Source: Halomonas sp. (GTDB lineage: Bacteria; Pseudomonadota; Gammaproteobacteria; Pseudomonadales; Halomonadaceae). From it: a stretch of 64,000 nucleotides of DNA. Positions 56,801 through 64,000 of this stretch are shown piece by piece; position 1 is the first letter of the stretch; the number at the start of each line of letters is the position of its first letter. The DNA lies in contig NZ_DRFS01000017.1 of assembly GCF_011050415.1 (NCBI RefSeq), positions 62,001 to 126,000 of the forward strand. The letters run 5' to 3'. Below the pieces are notes generated by a model that saw only the letters and a program-made list of their open reading frames with translations, was not told the origin of the DNA and made no database searches. The position numbers and the translations under genes were made by a program.

Positions 56801-57786
56801 TAGCCTCTCGATTGCTACCATCAATAGCAAAGCGCCTGGCTCGCCTGACGCTGGTGATGCTGTGTGTAGCACTAGTGTCATTTGGGCTGATGATGGCTTC
56901 GCCGATTGATCCGATTGATGCTTATTTAGGCCCTCAGATGGCGCAGATAAGCCCTGAGCAGCGCGAATTAATCACCCAGCGCTGGGGATTTGATGCACCG
57001 CCTGCAGTGCAGTTTGGCCACTGGTTACGGCAGTTAGTGAGTGGTGATTTAGGCTGGAGCCACATATATAACCAGCCGGTCAGCGAGGTCATTGGCCAGC
57101 GCTTTCAACGCTCAATTGCACTATTAAGCGGCGCGTGGCTGTTGTCAGCACTACTGGGCTTTGGCCTGGGCGTAGTGGCGGGTGCCAAAGAAGGCTCAGC
57201 GCTAGATAAGGTGATCAGCACCTACGCCTATATCACCGCCTCCACCCCCGCATTCTGGTTGGCGATACTCGCCGTGCTGCTATTCTCAGTCACGCTAGGA
57301 TGGACACCGACCTGCTGCGCCGGCCCGACGGGCACCTTGAGCCAAGATGTCAGCGTTGCGACGCGCTTGCATCATTTAGTGCTGCCCATTACTACCTTGG
57401 CACTGCTGGGTATCGCCAATATCACCTTGCATACGCGCACCCGAATGCTTGAGTTAATGCGCTCAGAAGTGGCCACTCACGCTTTCGCTCAGGGCGCTTC
57501 GCGAATGGATGTCGCCTGGCGACACGGCCTTCGCCATGCAAGCTTACCGGCAGTGACACTGGCATTTGCATCATTGGGAGAGCTGTTTGGCGGTTCGATA
57601 TTAATCGAGCAGGTGTTTGCCTACCCAGGGCTCGGCCAAGCCACGGTGGCCGCAGGCCTGCGCAGTGACATACCCTTATTGCTGGGTATTGCGCTGTTTA
57701 CTGCCTTGTTTGTTAGCGTCGGCAATATGATCGCCGACACGCTCTATAGCGTGATCGACCCGCGCATTAACGTGAGTGGCACATGA
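56797..57786 (+). CDS. nikB: Nickel ABC transporter permease NikB
   Basis: An inner-membrane permease of about 329 residues. RLARLTLVMLCVALVSFGLMMAS is the first membrane helix, followed by a periplasmic loop and five further helices; the EAA-type coupling motif ASRMDVAWRHGLRHASLPAV contacts the ATPases. GELFGGSILIEQVFAYPGLGQ is typical of NikB/DppB. The start is uncertain: TTG 56797 overlaps the nikA stop by 4 nt (TTGA); GTG 56791 and TTG 56779 are also in frame and none has a clear ribosome site. Pairs with NikC. Confidence 0.92.
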   Translation: MIASRLLPSIAKRLARLTLVMLCVALVSFGLMMASPIDPIDAYLGPQMAQISPEQRELITQRWGFDAPPAVQFGHWLRQLVSGDLGWSHIYNQPVSEVIGQRFQRSIALLSGAWLLSALLGFGLGVVAGAKEGSALDKVISTYAYITASTPAFWLAILAVLLFSVTLGWTPTCCAGPTGTLSQDVSVATRLHHLVLPITTLALLGIANITLHTRTRMLELMRSEVATHAFAQGASRMDVAWRHGLRHASLPAVTLAFASLGELFGGSILIEQVFAYPGLGQATVAAGLRSDIPLLLGIALFTALFVSVGNMIADTLYSVIDPRINVSGT

Positions 57787-58583
57787 GACACGCCCAGCCG
57801 CGCATACGTGCCGCGTTCAGTCTGGCCGTCACTAGCCTATTGGTTATCAGCCTGATCACAAGCCAATGGTGGCTGGGCGATTCACCCCAGCAAATGCAAT
57901 TCGATACCCGCTTAGCCCCTCCCAGTGTTCATCACTGGTTCGGCACCGATGCGTTAGGGCGCGAGCTTTGGGCGCGAACCCTCGCAGGGTTGGCGCTAAG
58001 TTTTTGGGTGGGCTGTTTAGCTGCCCTGTTGAGCACGCTAATTGCGTTAAGCCTAGCAGCACTGGCGACCCTTTCACGCAGGCTAGATGCCCTGGTCAGT
58101 CTGTTGATCGATACGCTACTCAGCGTACCGCATCTGATTCTATTGATGCTGATCGCCTTTGCCCTAGGTGGTGGCACACAGGCGGTGATTATTGCGGTGG
58201 CGGTTACCCACTGGCCCAGCTTGGCACGCGTATTACGCGCCGAACTACTGCAGCTGCGGCAAGCGCCCTATGTGCGCATTTCCCGTGCGCTTGGTAAGTC
58301 TCGTTGGTTTGTGCTCTACCGTCATTTACTGCCTCATCTGCTGCCCCACTGTTTAGTCGGCGGCCTACTTCTATTTCCCCACGCTATTTTGCATGAGGCG
58401 GCGTTAACCTTTTTGGGCTTTGGCTTAAGCCCAAGCCAGCCCGCCATTGGCGTTCTGCTGGCGGATGCGATGCGCTATTTAAGCGGAGGTTACTGGTGGC
58501 TGGGAGTCTTTCCAGGCTTGGGGCTATTGCTGATGGTACTTAGCTTTGACCGCCTCTCCAGCCACCTGCGCCGCGCGCTTTAA
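57783..58583 (+). CDS. nikC: Nickel ABC transporter permease NikC
   Basis: A 266-residue permease with six membrane helices. HHWFGTDALGRELWARTLAG is the DppC/NikC periplasmic signature before helix 2; the coupling segment RISRALGKSRWFVLYRHLLPHLLP contacts NikD/NikE; LHEAALTFLGFGLSPSQPAIG closes the domain. Its ATG overlaps the nikB stop by 4 nt. NikB and NikC form the nickel translocation pore. Confidence 0.94.
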   Translation: MRHAQPRIRAAFSLAVTSLLVISLITSQWWLGDSPQQMQFDTRLAPPSVHHWFGTDALGRELWARTLAGLALSFWVGCLAALLSTLIALSLAALATLSRRLDALVSLLIDTLLSVPHLILLMLIAFALGGGTQAVIIAVAVTHWPSLARVLRAELLQLRQAPYVRISRALGKSRWFVLYRHLLPHLLPHCLVGGLLLFPHAILHEAALTFLGFGLSPSQPAIGVLLADAMRYLSGGYWWLGVFPGLGLLLMVLSFDRLSSHLRRAL

Positions 58584-58616
58584 CGCTTGTAAGCAAACTC
58601 TGCTAGGAGGTTTACC

Positions 58617-59450
58617 GTGTTAACGATTGATCGGGTATCGCTAAAGTTACCCATGTATGCCTCCTGGTGGAAGCGTGAGTGGGCAACCTGCTTAGATGAG
58701 CTCTCGCTGTGCTTTTCAGCAGGCGAGGTACAGGCGGTAGTGGGCGCGTCAGGCGCCGGAAAAAGTCTGCTCGCCTACGCAATCATGGGCTTACTGCCGG
58801 CGTCAGCACAATTAAGCGGGCAGCTTCACTATCAAGGACAACCACTTGATAAAACTCGTCAGCGCCAGCTTCGCGGGCGCGTGCTGGCGCTGATTCCACA
58901 GTCGCTTAACGCTTTAGACCCGCTAGTACGCACCCAGCGCCAAGTAGCTTGGGCTGGACAGCGTGCCGGTCACTCACCGGCAGCCGCCTGGCACTCTGCC
59001 CAGCAAGCATTAAATCACTACCAGCTAGATCTCCGAGCGCAGCAGGCGTATGCCCATGAGCTGTCCGGGGGCATGGCGCGGCGCGTGCTGACAGCCATGG
59101 CCCATGTTAGCCAAGCGCAGCTAGTCATTGCTGACGAGCCTACCGTGGGCCTTGACCCTGAGCAGCGCCAGCGCGTTTTGGATGCGCTAAGAGACCTTGC
59201 CGATCAAGGTAAAGCCGTGATTTTAATTACCCACGATCTACGTCATGCCCTACCGATTGCGGATCGCGTTACCATTATGCGAGATGGCAAGCAGGTCGAG
59301 ACCGCCACCGCTAGCGCCTTTCAAGGCATTGGCAGCTTGCTGACCCAAGCCTATTCGCAACGCCTTTGGCTAGCACTGCCAGACAATAATTTCTCCACCA
59401 CTGCGTTAGGCACGGTGCCTGAAATGCAACAGGAGACCAACGTTGCTTGA
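58617..59450 (+). CDS. nikD: Nickel ABC transporter ATPase NikD
   Basis: A 277-residue ATPase beginning at GTG after AGGAGGT. Walker A is VVGASGAGKSLLAYA, signature LSGGMARRVLTAMAHV, Walker B LVIADEPTVGLD, switch His in LITHDLRHAL. The signature has Met-Ala in place of the common Q-R pair. The C-terminus lacks the long zinc-binding oligopeptide tail of DppD. It works as a heterodimer with NikE. A 33-nt gap separates it from nikC, the only gap in the operon. Confidence 0.94.
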   Translation: MLTIDRVSLKLPMYASWWKREWATCLDELSLCFSAGEVQAVVGASGAGKSLLAYAIMGLLPASAQLSGQLHYQGQPLDKTRQRQLRGRVLALIPQSLNALDPLVRTQRQVAWAGQRAGHSPAAAWHSAQQALNHYQLDLRAQQAYAHELSGGMARRVLTAMAHVSQAQLVIADEPTVGLDPEQRQRVLDALRDLADQGKAVILITHDLRHALPIADRVTIMRDGKQVETATASAFQGIGSLLTQAYSQRLWLALPDNNFSTTALGTVPEMQQETNVA

Positions 59451-60084
59451 AGCACGCCAGCTAAGCTTTCAGTTTTCAACCAAAGTGCCGCTAATACAAA
59501 CAGTCTCACTATCGCTGAACGCGGGAGAATGGGTCGGCTTAAGCGGCGATTCAGGGGCAGGGAAATCAACGCTGGGCAAGCTATTGGCTGGCTATTTAAC
59601 GCCCCAGGCGGGTGACGTCACGCTGGATGGCGAAGCACTTCCTGCAAAGGGCTTGCAGCCTGTGCAGTGGTTACCGCAATCGCCAGAGCTGGCGGTTAAT
59701 CCACGCTGGCGGGTAGGTAAAATCCTACGGGAAGCCTGGACGCCCTCTGAAGCGCAGTGCGAAGCGTTTGGCGTGCAAGCAAAATGGCTGTCGCGCTTTC
59801 CACAATCATTATCGGGGGGAGAGTTGCAGCGCGTGTGTGTGCTGCGGGCATTGGCCCCAGGAGTACGCTTTCTAGTGGCCGATGAAATTTCGACCATGCT
59901 CGATCCTATTACCCAGGTAGAGCTTTGGCAGGCTTTAAAACAAGAGGCCGAACAACGCAAGCTAGGCGTGCTGGTAATTAGTCACGATAGCGCACTACTA
60001 GCGCGACTTTGCACACAGCATTACCACTTAAGAAGTGGTAAATTGAACCAAGAACCGTCGCCAACTTTTACCAAGGTAAGTTGA
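59443..60084 (+). CDS. nikE: Nickel ABC transporter ATPase NikE
   Basis: A 213-residue ATPase starting at TTG 59443, with AGGAG 7 nt upstream and an 8-nt overlap with nikD. Walker A is SGDSGAGKSTLGKLL, signature SLSGGELQRVCVLRAL, Walker B FLVADEISTMLD, switch His VISHDSALLA. It is shorter than E. coli NikE (268 residues), having lost most of the C-terminal region; the catalytic motifs are intact. A 21-nt palindrome lies near its 3' end at 60021-60041. Last gene of the operon, convergent with the MFS gene 15 bp away. Confidence 0.93.
   Translation: MLEARQLSFQFSTKVPLIQTVSLSLNAGEWVGLSGDSGAGKSTLGKLLAGYLTPQAGDVTLDGEALPAKGLQPVQWLPQSPELAVNPRWRVGKILREAWTPSEAQCEAFGVQAKWLSRFPQSLSGGELQRVCVLRALAPGVRFLVADEISTMLDPITQVELWQALKQEAEQRKLGVLVISHDSALLARLCTQHYHLRSGKLNQEPSPTFTKVS
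60021..60041. repeat. Palindrome inside the 3' end of nikE
   Basis: TTACCACTT and AAGTGGTAA form a perfect 9-bp stem around AAG within the last codons of nikE. With only 15 bp between nikE and the convergent MFS gene, it may help separate the two transcripts. No T-run follows. Confidence 0.45.
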
Positions 60085-60099
60085 TTAACTAACACTTGT

Positions 60100-61290
60100 T
60101 TAGCCAACTGACTGGCGCCGTTCAAAACGCCACAGGCCGAAAGCAATCATCAGCGTAATGCTAAGCAGCAACCAAGAGCCTACGCTAACCCCTGCCCACC
60201 CGGCCCAGCGCCAGAACGGTTCCAACCAGAAGCCGCCTAAGCTAGCACCTATATAGTAAAACACCAGATAGAGCGCCGAGGCACTGCCCCGTGCACCGCG
60301 GGCATAACGCCCCACCCAACTTGACGCCAATGAGTGCGCCAGGAAAAAGCCGAAGGCATTAACGCTTAACCCGACAATAATCATTAACAGGGAATTCGAC
60401 AGCGTGATCGCCGTGCCCAGCATTAAAATAATCACGCCCACCATCATGCAGGCAGCAGGCGAAAATCGCCCGGCTAAACGCCCGGAAATCATCGAACCGA
60501 AGGTGCCACCCAGATAGGTCAAGAAAATCAGCCCCAGGCCGCTGGCGGCCAACTGATACGGCTCGGCCGCCAGGCGGAAGGTGATATAGCTGTATTGATT
60601 TATAAAGATGAGAAAATTGATCCCCCCCAAACAGTAAGCAGCGAGCAGTACTGGGTTGCGCAAGTGGCCAAATAGATCGCTGGCCGCTTTGCGCAGCTCG
60701 AAACGCTGGGGGGTAAAGGCACGGCTGTTGGGCAATAAGCGCCAAAACACGACGCAACCAATCAGCGTTATTACGCCTACCGCGAGAAAGGCGGCGGTGG
60801 GGCCACCTACTTCAGCTGCGGCACCGCCGACGATGCGCCCACTAATACCGCCCAGTGAGTTGGCGCCAATATAGAGCCCCACGGCACTGAGCAGCGCAGG
60901 CTTCTCAAACTCATCGCCCATCCAGGCAATCGCGACCGCAGGCAGCCCGCCCAGTACAAACCCCTGTACCAGACGCAGCAGCAGTAAGCTTTCAAAGGTA
61001 GGAGCAAAGGCTAAGGCAAGCGAGCAACCACCTGCTAGCAGCAGGGTAATACGCATGATGCCTTCGCGCCCAATAGCATCCGAAAGTGGTCCAAATACCA
61101 GTAGCGCCAAGGCCAATGAGAGCGTCGACACCGACATGAGGAGGCTGACACCCAAGGTCGAGACGTGGTAAGTCTCCTTTAACCCTGGCAACAGCGGTTG
61201 CGGCGCATAGAGATTAATAAAAACAAGAAATGAGCCGAGGCAAAGCGCCAAGGTGGCGCGCCACCAGGCGCGCGTTTTGGCTTCGATCAT
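60100..61290 (-). CDS. MFS transporter (YnfM-like exporter family)
   Basis: A 396-residue membrane protein with 12 predicted helices. FLVFINLYAPQPLLPGLKETYHVS in helix 1 and FGPLSDAIGREGIMRITLLL, the loop 2-3 motif (G-x-x-x-D-x-x-G-R), identify the DHA1/YnfM group. GLSVNAFGFFLAHSLASSWVGRYARGARGSASALYLVFYYIGASLGG is the matching second-half motif. Substrate unknown; relatives export arabinose or drugs. Its relation to the adjacent nickel operon is only positional: convergent and 15 bp apart. Confidence 0.92.
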   Translation of the reverse strand: MIEAKTRAWWRATLALCLGSFLVFINLYAPQPLLPGLKETYHVSTLGVSLLMSVSTLSLALALLVFGPLSDAIGREGIMRITLLLAGGCSLALAFAPTFESLLLLRLVQGFVLGGLPAVAIAWMGDEFEKPALLSAVGLYIGANSLGGISGRIVGGAAAEVGGPTAAFLAVGVITLIGCVVFWRLLPNSRAFTPQRFELRKAASDLFGHLRNPVLLAAYCLGGINFLIFINQYSYITFRLAAEPYQLAASGLGLIFLTYLGGTFGSMISGRLAGRFSPAACMMVGVIILMLGTAITLSNSLLMIIVGLSVNAFGFFLAHSLASSWVGRYARGARGSASALYLVFYYIGASLGGFWLEPFWRWAGWAGVSVGSWLLLSITLMIAFGLWRFERRQSVG

Positions 61291-61350
61291 GCCATTCCTA
61301 AAGTGAGGCTAACAACTAGAAGCACTACTCAGCTTGAAAGCACTTTCCTA

Positions 61351-61986
61351 CTAGAAAACACTACCACCCAGTTGAGCCAAGTGAGTTGGTTCCAGCGCAC
61401 GACGTGCTTGCCAGTAATGGCGACGCCAGTAACTATTATCCAGGCTGGAAATAATCACCCCTTGTGAGGTCGATGCGTGAAGAAAATAGCCATCGCCCAC
61501 GTAGATGCCCACATGGTTGTAACGACCCGGGGGGTTGAAGAAAACCAGATCGCCCGCCTGCAGCTCTTGGCGATCGATCTGGCGTCCCTTATGCACTTGC
61601 CCATCGGTGGAACGCGGTAACTCTAGATTAAAGGTATCACGATAAACATTGCGAACCAGCGCCGAACAGTCAATTCCTCGTTCTGAGGTACCGCCAATTC
61701 GGTAAGGCGTCCCTGCCCAGCGTTTATGCTGTGCCAGTAGCGCTTCACGAACGACTGTTGGTGGCGGAACTTGCATGCTACGCAACTGGGCATTGATGGG
61801 GTCAACCGGCGACATTAGCGGGTTAACGCCCTTCCCCATTCCCGGTAACGACATGGAGAAGTAGTTATCTGGGGCCTGCATACTGCTTTGGCGAGAAGAA
61901 CCAGCACAACCAGCGAATAAAGTAACTAAAAAACAAACACTTAAAACACGGACAGCGGTCACAGCGGGGCGTGGCAACGCAACCAT
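61351..61986 (-). CDS. NlpC/P60 (C40) peptidase lipoprotein
   Basis: A 211-residue cell-wall peptidase. SVCFLVTLFAGCAGSSRQSS near residue 27 is a lipobox, so the protein is probably membrane-anchored. The NlpC/P60 domain starts near residue 85: catalytic Cys in GTSERGIDCSALVRNVYRDTF, then DLVFFNPPGRYNHVGIYVGDGYFLHAS with the catalytic His. It would cut the D-Glu-meso-DAP bond in peptide side chains as Spr/NlpC do. It is larger than E. coli NlpC (154). No operon partner is evident. Confidence 0.94.
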   Translation of the reverse strand: MVALPRPAVTAVRVLSVCFLVTLFAGCAGSSRQSSMQAPDNYFSMSLPGMGKGVNPLMSPVDPINAQLRSMQVPPPTVVREALLAQHKRWAGTPYRIGGTSERGIDCSALVRNVYRDTFNLELPRSTDGQVHKGRQIDRQELQAGDLVFFNPPGRYNHVGIYVGDGYFLHASTSQGVIISSLDNSYWRRHYWQARRALEPTHLAQLGGSVF

Positions 61987-62083
61987 GCGATTAACCTCAG
62001 AACATTAATGACGTGGGCGACATGAGAAAACTCATTTTTCTCAGCCATGGACTATAAGCTAGTTATCATATGTTTGGCGAGCT

Positions 62084-64000
62084 TCAATGTAATGTTCGTT
62101 GATCACCCGGCAACGTGTCGATATGTAACGGCGCAAAATGGCGCGGTTTATTGCCGGGAAAATCGAGGCTTACCCATGGGCCAGCCAGGATCGGCGCGCC
62201 ACAGATCCACGCCACCAGAGCCTGCCGGAAGCCCGCTAAAAAGCTCTCCCGCTCTGGGGTTTCGCCCATAAAAAACGAGAACCCGGCATACATTCCCATG
62301 GCGTACTCCTGCCATCCGGAATAGTGATCCGCCGCCAGTTGATAGGCGCTATCTAACACTTGCGCAAAGGCAGCGCCATCCAACCAGCCTAGCTGACGCG
62401 CGGCAATGGCTAAATCGACCAACTGAGCAATATCCCAGGCGGCCATATCGACCTCATTACAGCTATCCTCATTGTCACGCACACGGCATAGCCGCAGTAG
62501 ATGATGGCGCTCGTCTTCGGCACAGTCACCGGATTCCAGAATAGCGATCTCGGCATCCAGCCGCTCAGGGTTGAGGGTATAAGGCGCGTAGTTAATCTGA
62601 TACTCCTGACGATCCCCCGACTCGAGCATGTAGGTTAAAAACTCCTGCATGTCTTCAGCGCTGTTTAAGTGGTAGTGACTATCAACCCACTCGCGAATCT
62701 CAGCGCACTCGCGGACACTTTCGGGCTGAGGCTCACTCCACACCGCACTGTTCAGCGGGCCCACCAGTGACATGGAAGTAAAGTGGCTTAAGGTAGGGCG
62801 GCTGCCGGGTTCGCACCAAGCATCGTGACGCCAATCCAGCCAGTGAAACAGACTGCCTGGGTCTTCCATGTGCCAGACAATTTCATTCACCAATGAGGCA
62901 TGCTCAGGCTCGGGCAAACAGCTTTCCCAGGCAAACCACGCATCTAATAAGCGTTTGGCGTTGGGATAGAAGCGGCACAGGCAACTGCGTAGGGCACTGG
63001 CGTAGCCCATGAGTGGCTCACGCTCTAACAAGCCGCTGTCTAATGACATATGCAGGTAGAAGGCGAACTTTTCCGCCATATGAATCGTTGCCGCGTGACG
63101 ACTGACGCCTTTAACGGCGTTGCGCTGCTTTAACTCTTCAGAGGTTGGCTGCCCAAACCAACTTTGCGACGGCGGCAATACACCGTGCACGGCGTCAGCC
63201 GCCAATTGGTTAAGATGGTGCGCTTGGGCAGGCAGCCAGTAGCGCGCTAACGCCTCAGCGCCCTCGTCAGCATGCAGACCCAATGATTCCTGTAGATACA
63301 TCGCGGCATCAGCACGCTGCTCTTCCGGCAGCGTCGCTGAAGGGTCGATCTGACGCAGCATGACATCGGGCTCACGCACGCTGGCCAATGCTAATAACCA
63401 GTGATGAGAAGTATTGCGCCACTGGCGAATGCGCGTTTGCGAAGCCTTTCGGGTTGGCTCATCTAATAGCTCTCCCGGTGGTCGCTTCCAGGGGCTGTAG
63501 GCGCTATGCAAGAGTAACTGATGGCGCTCGCTAGGCGTTTTGCCACGCCGATCAATGCCGTCAAACAGGCTTTGCCCCCGGCCATAGCTTTTCAGAACGG
63601 CGTACCAGTCATGATAGCGGCGGCTAATTAAATCGGCGGCGTGCCCCGCCAAGTCATCGGCCTCCTCCTGACTGAGCCAACCACAGCACGCGCCAGCCCA
63701 GGCGAGTTCCACTAAACGTAACCAGTCCCAGGCTGCCCACTCCAAAGGCTCACCCTGAGTAACAAACTTATTCAGCACTGGCGCATAGGGCGACTCTTCT
63801 ACCACGCTGCGCTGCCACTCCATGCGCTGCGCGTTGTCCATGCTTAATAGCTCACGGGCCTCGATATCCCAACGCTGGCGCTCCCCTTGAGCGCCTAACC
63901 AAAGCATCGCCCCGAGCAGCGCGTCACGATCATGCACATCCCACACGTGAGCCAACCACTCAGTGGCATCAGGCCAATCCGTTTGACTGGCGGGATAAAC
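62084..64000 (-). CDS. Large DUF1266-type protein, 5' end beyond the window
   Basis: An uncharacterised protein of at least 639 codons; the frame stays open to the right edge, so the 5' end is missing (a TTG at 63955 is only an internal possibility). Two related segments are visible: LGWLDGAAFAQVLDSAYQLAADHYSGWQEYAMGMYAGFSFFMG near the C-terminus and CGWLSQEEADDLAGHAADLISRRYHDWYAVLKSYGRGQSLFDG in the N-terminal third. Each matches the core of DUF1266, so the protein looks like a duplication of that domain with a long helical middle. No signal peptide or membrane segment seen. Function unknown. Confidence 0.8.
   Translation of the reverse strand, partial: VYPASQTDWPDATEWLAHVWDVHDRDALLGAMLWLGAQGERQRWDIEARELLSMDNAQRMEWQRSVVEESPYAPVLNKFVTQGEPLEWAAWDWLRLVELAWAGACCGWLSQEEADDLAGHAADLISRRYHDWYAVLKSYGRGQSLFDGIDRRGKTPSERHQLLLHSAYSPWKRPPGELLDEPTRKASQTRIRQWRNTSHHWLLALASVREPDVMLRQIDPSATLPEEQRADAAMYLQESLGLHADEGAEALARYWLPAQAHHLNQLAADAVHGVLPPSQSWFGQPTSEELKQRNAVKGVSRHAATIHMAEKFAFYLHMSLDSGLLEREPLMGYASALRSCLCRFYPNAKRLLDAWFAWESCLPEPEHASLVNEIVWHMEDPGSLFHWLDWRHDAWCEPGSRPTLSHFTSMSLVGPLNSAVWSEPQPESVRECAEIREWVDSHYHLNSAEDMQEFLTYMLESGDRQEYQINYAPYTLNPERLDAEIAILESGDCAEDERHHLLRLCRVRDNEDSCNEVDMAAWDIAQLVDLAIAARQLGWLDGAAFAQVLDSAYQLAADHYSGWQEYAMGMYAGFSFFMGETPERESFLAGFRQALVAWICGAPILAGPWVSLDFPGNKPRHFAPLHIDTLPGDQRTLH

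Overview
The window looks like a chromosomal segment of a Halomonas-like gammaproteobacterium (Halomonadaceae). This is inferred from gene content and order, not from a marker gene. Supporting signs are a monomeric NADP isocitrate dehydrogenase, a 1607-residue NAD-glutamate dehydrogenase, a TRAP transporter, and gene strings known from E. coli and Pseudomonas (rluE-nudJ-mnmA-hflD-purB; ftsK-lolA-rarA; aat-bpt-infA-clpA-clpS). Coding density is high and most of the window is core genome.

Left edge (1-1130): an AT-rich, gene-poor stretch at the 3' side of a tRNA-Ser(GGA) gene, holding the 5' end of one unidentified gene that runs out of the window. It has the layout of a tRNA-associated genomic island boundary. 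Next (1360-7046) come a thioesterase-like gene overlapping a nitroreductase gene, queF, a two-gene ABC-2 exporter and a chemotaxis receptor. A tRNA operon at 7225-7821 carries three alternating Gly(GCC)-Glu(TTC) pairs behind a strong stable-RNA promoter.

8112-12752 is the most system-like accessory block: a sigma-54 promoter, a three-gene TRAP transporter (dctPQM) and a gamma-glutamyltransferase-fold hydrolase. It reads as one uptake-and-hydrolysis operon. Housekeeping genes follow: msrB, a YlqF-type GTPase, alaA, htpX, a RelE/ribbon-helix-helix toxin-antitoxin pair with a striking 13-bp inverted repeat, pdxB, a WGR-like small protein, a glutaredoxin-like protein, rlmKL, rmf, pyrD and NAD-GDH, then trmA, murI, a hemerythrin-like protein with two probable metal ligands missing, rarA, lolA and ftsK.

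37224-42106 holds a compact N-degron pathway: aat and bpt attach destabilising residues, ClpS recognises them and ClpA unfolds the substrate; infA lies inside. 42305-50816 contains icd, rluE, nudJ, mnmA (with ATG-bearing 15-nt tandem repeats at its start), hflD, purB, roxA and a GNAT gene. aceA, a glycine-zipper lipoprotein and a small membrane protein follow.

54157-60084 is a nickel locus: a SlyD-type isomerase, nikR, a perfect NikR operator and nikABCDE. The right edge has an MFS exporter, an NlpC/P60 lipoprotein and a large DUF1266-type protein cut by the window end. No CRISPR array, rRNA operon, intact transposase or prophage was seen.
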